DNA of 64,000 bases from Leptolyngbya sp. FACHB-261 (GTDB lineage Bacteria > Cyanobacteriota > Cyanobacteriia > FACHB-261): positions 62,001-126,000 of the forward strand of contig NZ_JACJPL010000020.1 in the NCBI RefSeq assembly GCF_014696065.1. The letters run 5' to 3'. The notes below the pieces were generated by a model. That model did no database searches. It had not been told where the DNA came from and saw only the letters and a list, made by a program, of their open reading frames with translations. A program made the position numbers and the translations under genes. Shown here piece by piece: positions 25,997-35,983 of this stretch (position 1 is its first letter; each line of letters starts with the position of its first letter).

Positions 25997-28669
25997 TCAA
26001 TTTACTGAATCAACTTTGAACATATCCACTGAAGCCTGTAACTGCTGGGCAACTTCCACCGTTTGGCGCAGTGAATCCGAAACCTGGCGAGAAGTATCGG
26101 AAGTCCGTTGGGAAACTGCTGCAATTTCTTGCATCAATTGGGTGACGGCTTGAGAGCTCTGCGCTTGAGAAACGGTTGCGCCCGAGATAGATTGCACAAG
26201 CTCATCAATTTGGTAGGATACTGTCAAAATTTGGCCTAAACTCTGCTTGGCATCCTCGACGATACGAGTTCCCTCTACGACTTGAACTGTGCCCAGCTCC
26301 ATCGCTTTCACAACTTCACTGGTCTCTAGTTGAATGTTTTCAACGATTTGTTCGATTTCTTTAGTAGCTGTGACCGAGCGAGCGGCTAGTGCCCCCACTT
26401 CCTCAGCCACAACTGCGAAACCCCGTCCTTCCTCGCCAGCTCGTGCTGCTTCAATGCTGGCGTTAATCGACAACAGGTTGGTTTGTAGGGCGATCTCTTT
26501 GATTAGCAAAACTACCTTAGAAATCTGTTGGGAGGATTCGCCTAAGCGCTTCACTTTTTTAGCAGTTTCAGCAACGGTTTCTCGCAGATTCAAGATGCTA
26601 CGCACAGTGCTGTCCATCGCGATCCCGCCTGCCTCGGCGCTGGTTGAGGCTGTACGCGCCACCGATGCAGCTTGGCGGGCGCTTTCGGCCACTGCCTGGA
26701 TCGATTGGGTCATGCGCTCGACCGAGTCTAGCGTCCGGGTCGTCTCTTCAGCCTGATGTAAGGCTTCATCGGCCAGGTGACGAATCGAGACTTGATTGCT
26801 GCCTAAGGAGGTGTTGACCTGGGTCGCGGCCTGTTTCACCTGAACAACAATTTGCCTTAAGTTCTCGATGATAGCGTTGAAAAAGTCAGCGACTGTGCCA
26901 ATTTCATTCCCAGTAATTTCTGCTCGTACACTAAGATCACCAGATGCTGCGGCTTCAATATCGCTTAGCAGTTCAATTAGCTGGTGTTGTAGAGTTTCTT
27001 TCTGCTGGCGTTGTTCTTGAGAAATGGTTTCTGCAACTTGGCGGGCCTGCTCCACCTGCGTGAGCAAATTCGCCTGTTCCAAGGCCACCCCAACTTGGGT
27101 CGCAACTTGTCTGAGCCACTTAATTTCTGTTTCTTGCCAAACGCGAGGGCCTGAACATTGCTGCGCGCAAATGAGGCCAAGCAACTGGTCACGGATGACA
27201 ATTGGTGCGATCAAGTTAGCCTTAATTGACAGCCTCTCATACAACTGGATATGGCACTCAGCGATACCTGAGGTGTAGATATCATTAATGGCAAAGATTC
27301 GACCCTTGCGATATAGCTCGACCCCTTCGTTAGAGTCAGTGAAGTAAGTATCTGTCACCCGCACCGAGAGGCAGGAAGGGAAACCCGTAGCCACAGCTTC
27401 TGCAATAATGGTGCCGCTCCAATCAGGGTCAAAGCGATAAATAAAGACTCGTTCTGTTTGGAGAGCCGTTTGAACCTGGTTGACAGCGACATTGAGAATG
27501 TCTTCTAAATTCAGAGATTGCAAAATTTGCAAGGTCATGTCTGCAAAAGACTGCGCCCGTCTGGCTTCTGCTTCTTTTTGCTGACGTTGTTCTTGGGCTG
27601 CGCTTTCTGCTAAACGCCGTGCCTGTTCAACCTGCGTGAGCAATGTAGCTTGACTTAGGGCATAACCTACTTGAACAGCGACCTGCTTGAAAAAATCAAG
27701 TTCTGTGTCTTTCCAAACTCGCGGTCCAGAGCACTGGTGCGCAATTAATAGACCGTGCAACTGGCCGTCGGTAAGAATAGGCACTACCAAATTAGCCTTC
27801 ACTGCAAAAGGCTCTAATTGCTTCAGATGGCACTCGGTTAAACCAGCTGTAAAAATGTTTTCGGTGACGCTAATCCGACCATTTTGATAAGGAACAACAT
27901 ACTGATCGCGGAAGCAGGGATCGAGAATCTCTGCCCCGAGCGCTGAAGGCCAATTGTGACCAACTGACTCTGCCACCACCGTACCATTCCATTCAGAATC
28001 AAAGCTGTAAATCAATACGCGGTCGGCCTGGAGCACCTGTCGCGACTCGTTTACAGCCGTGCCAAAAATATCATCTGAATCGAGCGATTCCCGAATTCGT
28101 GAGTTGATCTCTACCAGTAGCCGAGCTCGGTCTGCTTCTACTTCTCGCTTGCGCAGCAGACTTTGCAACTGGTCAGCCATCTGATTGACTGCAGAACCGA
28201 GAGCTGCTAGCTCCTGCTCGCCCTCCAGCTTGTTGCGAGTTTCTAAATCCCGATCCAGCACAAGCCGTGATTGGCTGGGAACACGTTGCGGTGCTAGCAC
28301 AGCTGGCTGCGTGACTTTAACAGCATCAATGACCGATTGCAGTAAGGCTGGCTTCAGAGAAGGCTGATTTTGAATATAGTTAGCAGCGCCGCCATTTTGA
28401 TTCAGATTTTTAGTAATCCCCCCTTCGAGCTGGGCTAGAGATGCTCTAGCGCAATCAGCTAAGCGCGGATCTTCTGCCAGTTTCAAAACTTCTTGAAATT
28501 GAATCTTGGCCGCTTCTAAATAACCCGCCTCTCGATAGGCAGCTCCCAGCAGAATACGCATTTGCGCATCTTGGGAGTTCTCAGATGCGAGGCTAGCAAA
28601 TTGTTGCATTGCCTCTTCATAGCGTCCTTGCGTATACGCTTCAAGCGCTTGAATAAGTTGGTCTGTCAT
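25997..28669 (-). CDS. pixJ: Soluble chemoreceptor with two cyanobacteriochrome GAF domains (PixJ-like)
   Basis: The 890 residues run: helical TPR-like N-terminus (about 1-80), GAF1 (about 185-340), GAF2 (about 375-530), HAMP-like linker (about 560-615), MCP signalling domain. GAF1 has the DXCF motif (Asp250, Pro, Cys252, Phe253) plus the canonical bilin-binding Cys280-His281, as in blue- or violet-sensing cyanobacteriochromes. GAF2 keeps Cys472-His473, but the DXCF site reads Asp-Thr-Tyr-Phe (440-443), so it should use one cysteine. The MCP tip reads [20 protein letters not shown]. Unlike Synechocystis PixJ I see no membrane helix. It should pass light information to the CheA downstream. Confidence 0.9.
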   Translation of the reverse strand: MTDQLIQALEAYTQGRYEEAMQQFASLASENSQDAQMRILLGAAYREAGYLEAAKIQFQEVLKLAEDPRLADCARASLAQLEGGITKNLNQNGGAANYIQNQPSLKPALLQSVIDAVKVTQPAVLAPQRVPSQSRLVLDRDLETRNKLEGEQELAALGSAVNQMADQLQSLLRKREVEADRARLLVEINSRIRESLDSDDIFGTAVNESRQVLQADRVLIYSFDSEWNGTVVAESVGHNWPSALGAEILDPCFRDQYVVPYQNGRISVTENIFTAGLTECHLKQLEPFAVKANLVVPILTDGQLHGLLIAHQCSGPRVWKDTELDFFKQVAVQVGYALSQATLLTQVEQARRLAESAAQEQRQQKEAEARRAQSFADMTLQILQSLNLEDILNVAVNQVQTALQTERVFIYRFDPDWSGTIIAEAVATGFPSCLSVRVTDTYFTDSNEGVELYRKGRIFAINDIYTSGIAECHIQLYERLSIKANLIAPIVIRDQLLGLICAQQCSGPRVWQETEIKWLRQVATQVGVALEQANLLTQVEQARQVAETISQEQRQQKETLQHQLIELLSDIEAAASGDLSVRAEITGNEIGTVADFFNAIIENLRQIVVQVKQAATQVNTSLGSNQVSIRHLADEALHQAEETTRTLDSVERMTQSIQAVAESARQAASVARTASTSAEAGGIAMDSTVRSILNLRETVAETAKKVKRLGESSQQISKVVLLIKEIALQTNLLSINASIEAARAGEEGRGFAVVAEEVGALAARSVTATKEIEQIVENIQLETSEVVKAMELGTVQVVEGTRIVEDAKQSLGQILTVSYQIDELVQSISGATVSQAQSSQAVTQLMQEIAAVSQRTSDTSRQVSDSLRQTVEVAQQLQASVDMFKVDSVN

Positions 28670-28780
28670 AAAATCAACACCTCAAGAATTAGGAGATTAC
28701 AGGGTTTGAGTAGGCTTAGCTACAGATTTCAGTTCTGAATTTCAATCGTGGGTTTTAGCCGTGGCAATTAGAAGTAGCGT

Positions 28781-29272
28781 TTAGGCATGAGATAGGAGGG
28801 GAGAGTGAATAATTGGCTCAGCATCTAGCACTAAAATTTCTTCTGTAGGTTGAGAAATATAGCCTCGGCTATACATCTCTAGATGGGCCGTAGCGGAGCG
28901 CAGGGGTTGAATACAATCTGTGCTGAACCGTGCAACCCCTTTGACTTCTTGAACTAGCAATCCTAATGGGGTCTGCCCAGCGTGAACAATTACCACGCTA
29001 TAGCGCTGATAAGTTTCGAGTGGAGGCAATTGTAGTAGCTGTGCTAGGTCAACAGCCCAGAGAACCCGGCTGCGCCGATTGAGCAGCCCCAAAACGCAGG
29101 GGGGCATATTCGGCATCGGTGTCAGGCGTTGGACGGGGATGACTAGGGCTTCCTGTACCTGCTCCATGCGTAGGACTGCTGGGGTGTTGGGAGCTAGCTG
29201 AAATTTGAGATAGCTTTCACCCAAAGCTCGCTGCGAGCGATTGAGGGCGGGCAGCAACGTGGACTTGTGCAT
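28781..29272 (-). CDS. pixI: CheW-like adaptor protein (PixI-like)
   Basis: The 163-residue protein is one CheW domain, with YLKFQLAPNTPAVLRMEQV, the conserved VLGLLNRRSRVLWAVDLAQLL, and VIVHAGQTPLGLLVQEVKGV. CheW couples the chemoreceptor tip to the CheA regulatory domain at the signalling array. It lies third in the operon, 73 bases after the CheY-like gene and 111 before the receptor gene. Length is normal. Confidence 0.85.
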   Translation of the reverse strand: MHKSTLLPALNRSQRALGESYLKFQLAPNTPAVLRMEQVQEALVIPVQRLTPMPNMPPCVLGLLNRRSRVLWAVDLAQLLQLPPLETYQRYSVVIVHAGQTPLGLLVQEVKGVARFSTDCIQPLRSATAHLEMYSRGYISQPTEEILVLDAEPIIHSPLLSHA

Positions 29273-29345
29273 TGCAAGTTCAAACCTTAGGATGCGAGTC
29301 GGAATTCAAGAGACTGCTTAGAATCAAAATCTTGAAGTTAAAACT

Positions 29346-29708
29346 TTAAACTACGACCGATTGAATGACTCGAACTAATTGATCTCGTGTGAAGGGCTTG
29401 GTGACGTAGGCGTCTGCTCCCTGTTTCATACCCCAAAGACGGTCAATATCCTGGTTTTTAGAAGTGCAAATAACGATGGGAACTTTTTCTGTAAGCGGGT
29501 TTTTCTTCAAGCTCCGACACAACTCAAAACCACTCATGCCTGGCATGACTACATCGGTCACAATGACATCTGGTTTCTTTTCAATGGCTTGAGTCAGAGC
29601 TTCTTGGGCTCCCGCCGCATTGATCACGACGTAGCCACTTTCTCGCAGGTAGTAGCTAATCAGCTCTAACTCTGAAGGAGTATCATCTACAATCAAAACC
29701 GTATTCAT
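29346..29708 (-). CDS. pixH: Single-domain response regulator, CheY-like (PixH-like)
   Basis: The 120 residues are a bare receiver domain: acidic pair in VLIVDDTPSE, phosphoacceptor Asp in VIVTDVVMPGMSG, Thr/Ser in IVICTSKN, and Lys in YVTKPF. It would be phosphorylated by the downstream CheA and relay to pili motors or act as a phosphate sink. It is second in the operon after the PatA-type regulator. A GCTAAA hexamer is repeated three times in the gap upstream (about 29747-29768). Confidence 0.9.
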   Translation of the reverse strand: MNTVLIVDDTPSELELISYYLRESGYVVINAAGAQEALTQAIEKKPDVIVTDVVMPGMSGFELCRSLKKNPLTEKVPIVICTSKNQDIDRLWGMKQGADAYVTKPFTRDQLVRVIQSVVV

Positions 29709-29808
29709 GGTTCACCAACTTTGAACAAATAGAGCCGACAGAGGTGAGGCTAAAGCTAAAGCTAAAGCCAAGGTATGACCCATCGAAAACAATCACCGCA
29801 GCGCGAAA

Positions 29809-30975
29809 CTACCTTGTTGTTTGCACCAGCTTACTGATCACGTCCAGTAAAGTTTTGGCGTCAAACGGCTTGGTAATGTAATCAGAGGCTCCAACTAATC
29901 GGGCGCGTGAACGATCGACTAGTCCATCGCGTCCTGTCAGCATGACAATCGGTGTTTGCCGCAAAGCTGAGGACTGTTTGAGCATTCGGCATAGTTCATA
30001 ACCATCCAGGTCTGGCATCGAGATATCCATCAATACCACTGCTGGTTTTTCACGCATTAAAGGCATGAGTGCCTGCAGCGGATTGGTCAGACTCAACACT
30101 CGGTAGCCCTCCCCTTCTAACATCAGCCGCACCTTACGCTGAATGGTAAGGCTGTCATCAATACAGGCAATTGTCAGTTGCTGGCTCTGATTAGACTGGG
30201 TAAACGGCTCCATCTTAATGATGTCTGCCTGTACCAAGTCCCGCAGAGCAGAAGCGACTCGCAATAGGTCCGCATCCAGTTTTGAGGCAATTTCGTAGAT
30301 ACAGAGCTGAGCATCCAGGGCTTGCAAAGGAGTTTGCGCAGCATCTGGCCCTCGCGCTAGCCGTAACTTGCCTTCTAGTCGCCGTGCAAATTGTTCACGG
30401 GCTAGTAAATGGGGGCGTTGAAAGGGAGAGCTGATATGGGGCTTGAGTTGCTGCCAACCTCGCACTTGGTACGAAAGAGGCAATGCCTCTTGTAAAGGCA
30501 CTGACAATAAAATGGGATCTAAACCAGTGCTTCTTTCAAACAGCAGCGTGGCCTGGGGCAGGGCCATGATATGAATTAACGCTTCGCGAGTGAGCAGATA
30601 GAGCAGCTTTCGTAATTGCGGTAGAGTTAGAATTCCAGCTTGCCAGCTTTGGCACAAGAACTCATAATCTGATGAAATTGTTTCCACCCGAAGTCGCTTA
30701 GCTAACTGAGGCTCGTTCCGTTGCAATATGTAAGCGAGCCGCTCCCGTTGTCCATGTGAACAACTGGCAAAGTGAATGTGCCCGTCTCCTGTGTGAATGC
30801 GCCAGAGAACCGTTTCAGCGTCCGCTTCACGAATAGTCAAACGGCCCGAAACCTTGCGCTGAACAATATTTTGCAGGGCCTCTAAGGGCGAGGAAATGAC
30901 AGTGGGCTGGCGAATTGTAGAGGTAGTCGCAGTGGCTGAGGCTGAGCTAGAGGCTTGATCAGAAGTATTGATCAT
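29809..30975 (-). CDS. pixG: PatA-type response regulator (PixG-like)
   Basis: The 388-residue protein has an N-terminal PATAN/DUF4388 domain (about residues 27-130, starting SPLEALQNIVQRKVSGRLTI), a helical middle, and a C-terminal receiver (about 267-388). The receiver has IACIDDSLTIQ, phosphoacceptor VVLMDISMPDLDG and YITKPFD. PatA-type regulators are cyanobacterial outputs of pilus chemosensory systems; PixG interacts with the pilus extension ATPase in Synechocystis. It is first in the operon, so the promoter should lie in the 470 bases upstream. Confidence 0.9.
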   Translation of the reverse strand: MINTSDQASSSASATATTSTIRQPTVISSPLEALQNIVQRKVSGRLTIREADAETVLWRIHTGDGHIHFASCSHGQRERLAYILQRNEPQLAKRLRVETISSDYEFLCQSWQAGILTLPQLRKLLYLLTREALIHIMALPQATLLFERSTGLDPILLSVPLQEALPLSYQVRGWQQLKPHISSPFQRPHLLAREQFARRLEGKLRLARGPDAAQTPLQALDAQLCIYEIASKLDADLLRVASALRDLVQADIIKMEPFTQSNQSQQLTIACIDDSLTIQRKVRLMLEGEGYRVLSLTNPLQALMPLMREKPAVVLMDISMPDLDGYELCRMLKQSSALRQTPIVMLTGRDGLVDRSRARLVGASDYITKPFDAKTLLDVISKLVQTTR

Positions 30976-31448
30976 AGCGACTACACCTGAGGGAACAACT
31001 GGATTTGACTCAGAAGTGATGCATCCCAGTGTGTAGATTGCCCCACGTCACTTACTACAGAAGTTGATGGGGCTATCCGGTAGATCTGCTGCTTAATGCT
31101 TGCCTTTTTGCGCATCTCATACTGGGCTTTTAAGTTGCCGTTAGAGAGCGGTTCATGCTAGCCAAGTCTTGTCTTCTATCAAACTAGAATGAGTTAGTCT
31201 GGACCCGAACGTCCAGGTCAAAAAGTGCTCACTATCTGCTCATTTCTTACACTTAAGTTTTGGCAGTGCTAAGAGAGATTTTGCCCGCACATTCAAACTC
31301 TGAGCTGAGGCAGAATCAGACCAATCACAAACCAATCACAAACTAGTTTAGGCTGTGCAACCAACTTGCACAGCCCAGAAATTATACTGCCATCAAACAA
31401 ACTTGATTATCTGGCTACTGTTTAACCAGCTAATAGCTTGCCAAATGT
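30976..31448. other. Intergenic region upstream of the phototaxis operon
   Basis: About 470 bases, presumably containing the operon promoter and the end of the cellulase transcript. CCAATCACAAA is repeated directly at 31321-31331 and 31332-31342. GGCTGTGCAA (31351-31360) pairs perfectly with TTGCACAGCC (31366-31375) around five bases, placed to terminate the cellulase gene. No gene is seen. Confidence 0.5.
31351..31375 (-). terminator. 10-bp hairpin downstream of the GH5 gene
   Basis: Perfect ten-base stem with a five-base loop about 75 bases after the cellulase stop codon. It lacks a strong U-tract on the minus strand, so termination may be weak or factor-assisted. Confidence 0.5.
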
Positions 31449-33125
31449 TTAGCTGCCATTTACTGAAATTAGTCGAGGACGATAATCGGAGCCTAACTTA
31501 TTGGCACAGAACCCTAGTTCTAAGGTTTGGCTAGGTTCAACGGCTTGTCCCCAAGCTAAGGGAGTCACAAGATATCGGCTTCCCTGAGGTTGAAAGTTAC
31601 CATTCCAGGTATTGTTAATGGCCGCTTGATTCATGGCAAAGGTCAATTGCCAGTTACGGGTACTATTGCGGCCCTGGTTTGTGACTTGTAAGTTGGTACA
31701 AAAGCCAGTTTCCCAGTCCGATTGCAAACGGAGCTCAGCTTTGAGGTTTGAGCCAGTTGCCACATTAGACGCCAAATTCAAGTTGGCTCTGGAGCTAGAG
31801 GCAGCTGGAGCCGGAGTAGGAGGACGAGGGGGAGCAGCACTAGCCACAGGCGAGGGACGGGAAACTGAACCCAGGCGCGCACCGGAGGGTAGCAATTTAC
31901 TGAGCAGCCTCTGCTTAGGGACATTGATATTACGCCAATCATCCAGTAGGATGCCGCCAGTATCCACACTGTCTGGGTTCCAGGTCCAATATGTGAAACT
32001 CAGTTTTTTCTGAGCAATATAATCAACTAGTTGCTGTTGCCAAACCCCTTCTTTTGAACTGTCATCTACCTGACGTCCACCGAATTCGCCAATCCAGATC
32101 GGTGCGATGTTTTGGCTGGCGATATAGTGAAAGCCAGTCTCCCAACGAGAAAGCAAATTTCGGGGAAAAGCTGAATCTGAAAACCAGGCGTGGTTGTAAA
32201 CCCCAGGCCCATATTCGTGGGGGGAATAAACCAGCTTGCGGGGCACTGACAAACGCACCGGATAACGTTTGACGCCCTCTAGGTTTCCTCCCTGCCAATG
32301 CACCAGCTTTTGACCAGGCACATTGTTCTCTACGCCTTCGACGAGAATCAGCCAATTTGGATTGATCGCTAAAATCGCATTGCCTGCTCGCTCTGCTGCC
32401 AAACGCCAATCGGTTGCTGGGTCATTTGTCCCCCAACTGGCCCGACCGTGGGGCTCATTTTTGAGGTCTGCACCGATGATATTGGGCTGGTCTTTGTAGC
32501 GGTTCGCCAGCATTTTCCAGGTGTCAATCCAGTCTGCTTCTGTAAAACCATCCCCATACCAAAGTTCTGGAATGCTTTGATTATTAAGCCGATGGCTATC
32601 TAGCAGAATTAACAGCCCTTGTCGCCCAGCCTCCTGAACAATCAGGTCCATCACCTCTAGCGGTGTTTTGCTCTCTAGCTCGCGGTTACTACCAAGATTA
32701 AAGTCAACCCGACTGATCTCCGAAGAACGAAGCGCTTGCACCGAGTAAGGCAACCGGATCACGTTGTAGCCCAGGCTTTTGATCTGGGACAGCATCTCTT
32801 TATAGTCGCGGGCCCAAAGGCCGTGAGGGACTTGAAATTCTGTCTCAAGACCGAACCAGTTGACCCCCCGCAGTAAGACTGGACGCCCCGCAGCATCAAC
32901 AATTTGGGCGCCCCGGGTCGAAAGTGGCGTGCGAATGACAGTCGCTGCATCGGAGAAACCAGTTGACTGCCAGGGGTGCCCGCACAGGCTCAGGGATAAC
33001 AGAGCTAAAGCCAACCCCACAATTTTGAGTCGTTGGGGCAGTTTAGATAGCCTCCAGATAACCCCGTGAAACCAATACGCACAGGGACGCACTAGCCAAA
33101 CCGGTAGTCGGATCAAGGAAGTCAT
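31449..33125 (-). CDS. Secreted GH5 cellulase with C-terminal CBM2-like module
   Basis: About 558 residues from ATG 33125. A membrane/signal helix (RLKIVGLALALLSLSLCG) is followed by the GH5 barrel. The acid/base is Glu224 in ADLKNEPHG and the nucleophile Glu347 in IWIGEFGG; HEYGP is another conserved site. A Pro/Ala linker (about residues 425-450) leads to a C-terminal region with WETGFCTNLQVTNQG and NNTWNGNF, as in CBM2 cellulose-binding modules. It should cut beta-1,4-glucan outside the cell. Bacterial cellulose loci normally include a cellulase (often GH8 BcsZ), and this gene lies just beside the bcs genes. TTG 33164 is also in frame. Confidence 0.85.
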   Translation of the reverse strand: MTSLIRLPVWLVRPCAYWFHGVIWRLSKLPQRLKIVGLALALLSLSLCGHPWQSTGFSDAATVIRTPLSTRGAQIVDAAGRPVLLRGVNWFGLETEFQVPHGLWARDYKEMLSQIKSLGYNVIRLPYSVQALRSSEISRVDFNLGSNRELESKTPLEVMDLIVQEAGRQGLLILLDSHRLNNQSIPELWYGDGFTEADWIDTWKMLANRYKDQPNIIGADLKNEPHGRASWGTNDPATDWRLAAERAGNAILAINPNWLILVEGVENNVPGQKLVHWQGGNLEGVKRYPVRLSVPRKLVYSPHEYGPGVYNHAWFSDSAFPRNLLSRWETGFHYIASQNIAPIWIGEFGGRQVDDSSKEGVWQQQLVDYIAQKKLSFTYWTWNPDSVDTGGILLDDWRNINVPKQRLLSKLLPSGARLGSVSRPSPVASAAPPRPPTPAPAASSSRANLNLASNVATGSNLKAELRLQSDWETGFCTNLQVTNQGRNSTRNWQLTFAMNQAAINNTWNGNFQPQGSRYLVTPLAWGQAVEPSQTLELGFCANKLGSDYRPRLISVNGS

Positions 33126-33367
33126 GGGCACTTGGGGTCTACAACTGTAAGGCAAAAGGAGCAAGGGAAACAGCGGGAGAAACTTGTAGCCTTACAACTC
33201 AAGCCTGTCTGTGCAGACGAGCTACAGGTCAGCCCAACTGGCTATCTGGGCTCAATCGGTCAGTTCAGGCTCGATTGGCAGAGGCTGCAATCGACTTTGT
33301 AGGAAGGTTCCAGCCTCATCCTCCAACTCTTCGAAAGTTCCTGTTGCCATCAGGATTGACATCTTTC

Positions 33368-33796
33368 TTAAGCAGCTAGTTCCGCCGACCAATGGGCCAC
33401 GCGAACTTTAAGCTTAGGTTCGTCAAGCGCAATGTCTTGGAGAGCGCTCTCCCGGCTGGGATAGATCTTGAAGACCTGATCCAGCTGAGTCTCTCGAAAA
33501 GTTTCACGCAAAGCGTCGTTTAGAGCGCACAGCAGCAGACGTTTTTGTGACTGCCGAGCAGCTCGTAGCCCTGCAACCAGAACCCCTAAACCACGGTGGT
33601 CTATGGCGGTGACTTGCTCTAGATCCAGCAACAAAATAGAGTGATCGCTTCTAGCACAAAGCGTCTTTAAAGATTCCTGAAAGCGAATCGACTCAATGCC
33701 TCGTACCGTCCCCTGAATTTGAATGACCGAGGCTTGAGCCGTACCCATTTGAATTGGGATCGACTGAATTGAATTTTTCTGAATTTGAGCTGCCAT
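33368..33796 (-). CDS. STAS domain protein (anti-sigma antagonist-like)
   Basis: The 142 residues form one STAS domain: IQIQGTVRGIES, ILLLDLEQVTAIDHRGLGVLV and LLLCALNDALRETF. The loop that carries the phosphorylated serine in SpoIIAA-like proteins (DSxG) reads Asp66-His67-Arg68-Gly69, so phospho-switching by a serine kinase is unlikely. AGGAGG lies ten bases before the ATG. It sits upstream of the cellulase gene on the same strand and may share regulation with it. Confidence 0.85.
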   Translation of the reverse strand: MAAQIQKNSIQSIPIQMGTAQASVIQIQGTVRGIESIRFQESLKTLCARSDHSILLLDLEQVTAIDHRGLGVLVAGLRAARQSQKRLLLCALNDALRETFRETQLDQVFKIYPSRESALQDIALDEPKLKVRVAHWSAELAA

Positions 33797-34095
33797 TAGA
33801 ATGTTCCTCCTAGCTTCTTTTAAAACCTTAAAAGTGAATTGTCATGGAACAAAATTGAGGCCCTTGCTACACCACTACTAAGCGCTAGCTCTAGTTGACC
33901 CCATTCGAATCTGGCAAACTTTCCGGGTCCGCTTCCCTAAACACTGCTAGTGAAATTGAAGTGCTCGCTGATTTGGCCGTTGTCCATTAGCTAACCGCTA
34001 TAGACATCTAGAAGCGCAAGTATCAGGAAGGCCAAGTGGATCAGCAGTCCTGCTTGAGCAACTCTTATTAAAAAACCACCTTTTTTGAAATTGAA

Positions 34096-34779
34096 ATGAA
34101 GAAGGGACAACAACTCGGCTTAGGGCGTTGGCTCAGTCTCGGGCTAATGCTACTGGGGCTCTGGGCCTGCTCAGGTCCAGCGACAGAGGTGAACCTCTCT
34201 TTGCAAGTGCAGTCAGACAGACAAACGGGCCAGTTTTTGGTGTCTGGACGAAGCAATTTGCCAGATCAAACTTTAGCTGCGGTTCAAGCTGTCCGCTACT
34301 TGCAGCCCAGCGACGGTATAGGAGAGCGGCCCTACTCGGTGCTGGATCGGCAAGATGTCCGACTCGAACAGGGGCAGTGGCAAGCCCAGTTAAATCTGCG
34401 TCAGGCCAGGGGGGACGATGGCTTGGCCCAAGAGGCCTGGCAAGAAGCGTGGTACCAGGCTGAGCCAATGGCAGTTGACTCCCAAGTTTACTTTCAGCTG
34501 ACCGTTCTCAGCAGTAACCAGCCGCCCGAAGTGGCTCGCAACTTGGGCTACAACTTCAGAAATATTCAGTCTCAGGCTTTGAGCTTCGGTGAGGATGGCG
34601 AGGCTTATCTACAGGCCGAACGCAGCCTGGATGTCCCGGCCGTGCTTGGTTCTACAGCCTCTGCCCTGCCCTTCAGCAACCCCACCCCGAAAGTAGTGAT
34701 TTTGCCTCTTGGTCGTCCTGCCGCCCCAAGTTTGCCCCAGTCCAACGCTCCCCTGCACCAGGCGCAGACTCTGCGCTGA
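34096..34779 (+). CDS. Predicted lipoprotein of unknown function
   Basis: The 227-residue protein has an N-terminal signal and lipobox: LSLGLMLLGLWACSG, with cysteine about residue 25 as the acylation site. The mature part is Gln-rich and beta-prone and ends in a Pro-rich tail. No family is recognised. Its place in the cellulose locus suggests an envelope accessory role, which is inference only. It converges on the coiled-coil membrane protein gene with six bases between stop codons. Confidence 0.6.
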   Translation: MKKGQQLGLGRWLSLGLMLLGLWACSGPATEVNLSLQVQSDRQTGQFLVSGRSNLPDQTLAAVQAVRYLQPSDGIGERPYSVLDRQDVRLEQGQWQAQLNLRQARGDDGLAQEAWQEAWYQAEPMAVDSQVYFQLTVLSSNQPPEVARNLGYNFRNIQSQALSFGEDGEAYLQAERSLDVPAVLGSTASALPFSNPTPKVVILPLGRPAAPSLPQSNAPLHQAQTLR

Positions 34780-34785
34780 TGGGCT

Positions 34786-35553
34786 CTAGCTGCCAGGATC
34801 GCGAATCACCGTATAGCTAGAGGCCAGAGACTGCTGTAGCTTGCTGTCGAGCTGGCGAATCTGCTGAGTTAGCTGCTCCACCTGGCGCTCAAGCCCTTGA
34901 ATAGCTTCGGGGGCAGGTTCGGGGGCTTGAATCTGCAATACCCCTGCCCGTGCTCCGGCCAAGGATTCGTCCCGCAACTTAATCAGATTCTGGGGTGGTA
35001 CTTGAGTCAGACTTAAGTATTGCTGGTTTGGCATAGGCAACGGCTCGGTCCGGCTCGGCGGTAGTTGGGCGGCTTCTGGTCCAGCTATATCAGCAGCATC
35101 TGGCTCTGATGATTCTGCAATTAAGCACTCCAGAATTGCACTGAGCACTGCTTTGAGGTCAGCCCCTTCTGCCTGAACTGACAGAACTTCAGGAATATGA
35201 GTCTGGGCAGTTGTCAAGCTGAGATCGACTAACCAGCGCTCCCGCTCTGCGATTGCGGCTTCTAGCTGCGTGATGCGATTGCGCAGAGCAGTGCGTTGGC
35301 GAGAGCGACGGCGATCTTTCAGCAGCATCACGCCGAACATGCCAACTCCTAAACTGAGGACCAAACCCAAGCTGATATAGGGAACGGCAAAGCTTCTCAG
35401 CTCGCCCCCTAACTGGAAGCTGTCCTCCAGTTCTGCTTTCAGTTGCTTTTGGCCATAGAGGGCTAGGGGGGCGGTAGTCAGGCTAAAACACAAGCCCGAC
35501 AGAATACAGAAGGGGACCAGGACTCTGCCCAGCCGGTTAGAGCGCTGACTCAT
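34786..35553 (-). CDS. Membrane protein with periplasmic loop and C-terminal coiled coil
   Basis: The 255 residues have two hydrophobic helices (about 10-32 and 58-78). They are followed by a heptad-rich region (about 82-110, RITQLEAAIAERERWLVD) and a second coiled coil near the C-terminus (IQGLERQVEQLTQQIRQLDS). No catalytic motif is present. The layout suggests a scaffold anchored in the inner membrane with a cytoplasmic coiled coil. It is divergent from the barrel gene of the cellulose operon and may be controlled from the same intergenic region. Confidence 0.6.
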   Translation of the reverse strand: MSQRSNRLGRVLVPFCILSGLCFSLTTAPLALYGQKQLKAELEDSFQLGGELRSFAVPYISLGLVLSLGVGMFGVMLLKDRRRSRQRTALRNRITQLEAAIAERERWLVDLSLTTAQTHIPEVLSVQAEGADLKAVLSAILECLIAESSEPDAADIAGPEAAQLPPSRTEPLPMPNQQYLSLTQVPPQNLIKLRDESLAGARAGVLQIQAPEPAPEAIQGLERQVEQLTQQIRQLDSKLQQSLASSYTVIRDPGS

Positions 35554-35983
35554 AGCAGGCGGATTTTAGGTTGAAATTCATACTTTCTACGCTTCTTCAG
35601 AACTCTGGTTCTAGATCCGGTCGACAGTTGCAGGTGTTTAGCTTTCGTAAATGGAAATGGGGGCTTTTTAGAGCTTTGACTTCTTTCCGGATGACTAGGG
35701 CACTAGCAGAAAGGTTTAGCGCAAACACTACTCAATAACAACTCAAAACTTTAGGGCGCAGGTCTATCGAAGCTGCACCGAAGGTACATGCGCAACTAAG
35801 GCCCTGCTTCAGCCCTATTGCCATTTCCCGTAAGCATATTCTGTTGCCAATCAGGATTGGGAATTGCTCAATTACAGATCGCTCTATGTCGGGTCGATCT
35901 AGTGAATGAAGCAATTAAATTTTGCACGAGTTTTTGGACCTTTTTTGCTGTACCTAAGCCATGCATCTTCGTAGTTCCCAGCG
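35554..35983. other. Divergent promoter region of the cellulose operon
   Basis: 430 bases between the minus-strand coiled-coil gene and the plus-strand operon. Short open frames here have no family character. Promoters for both directions must lie here, but I can point to no specific motif. Confidence 0.4.
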
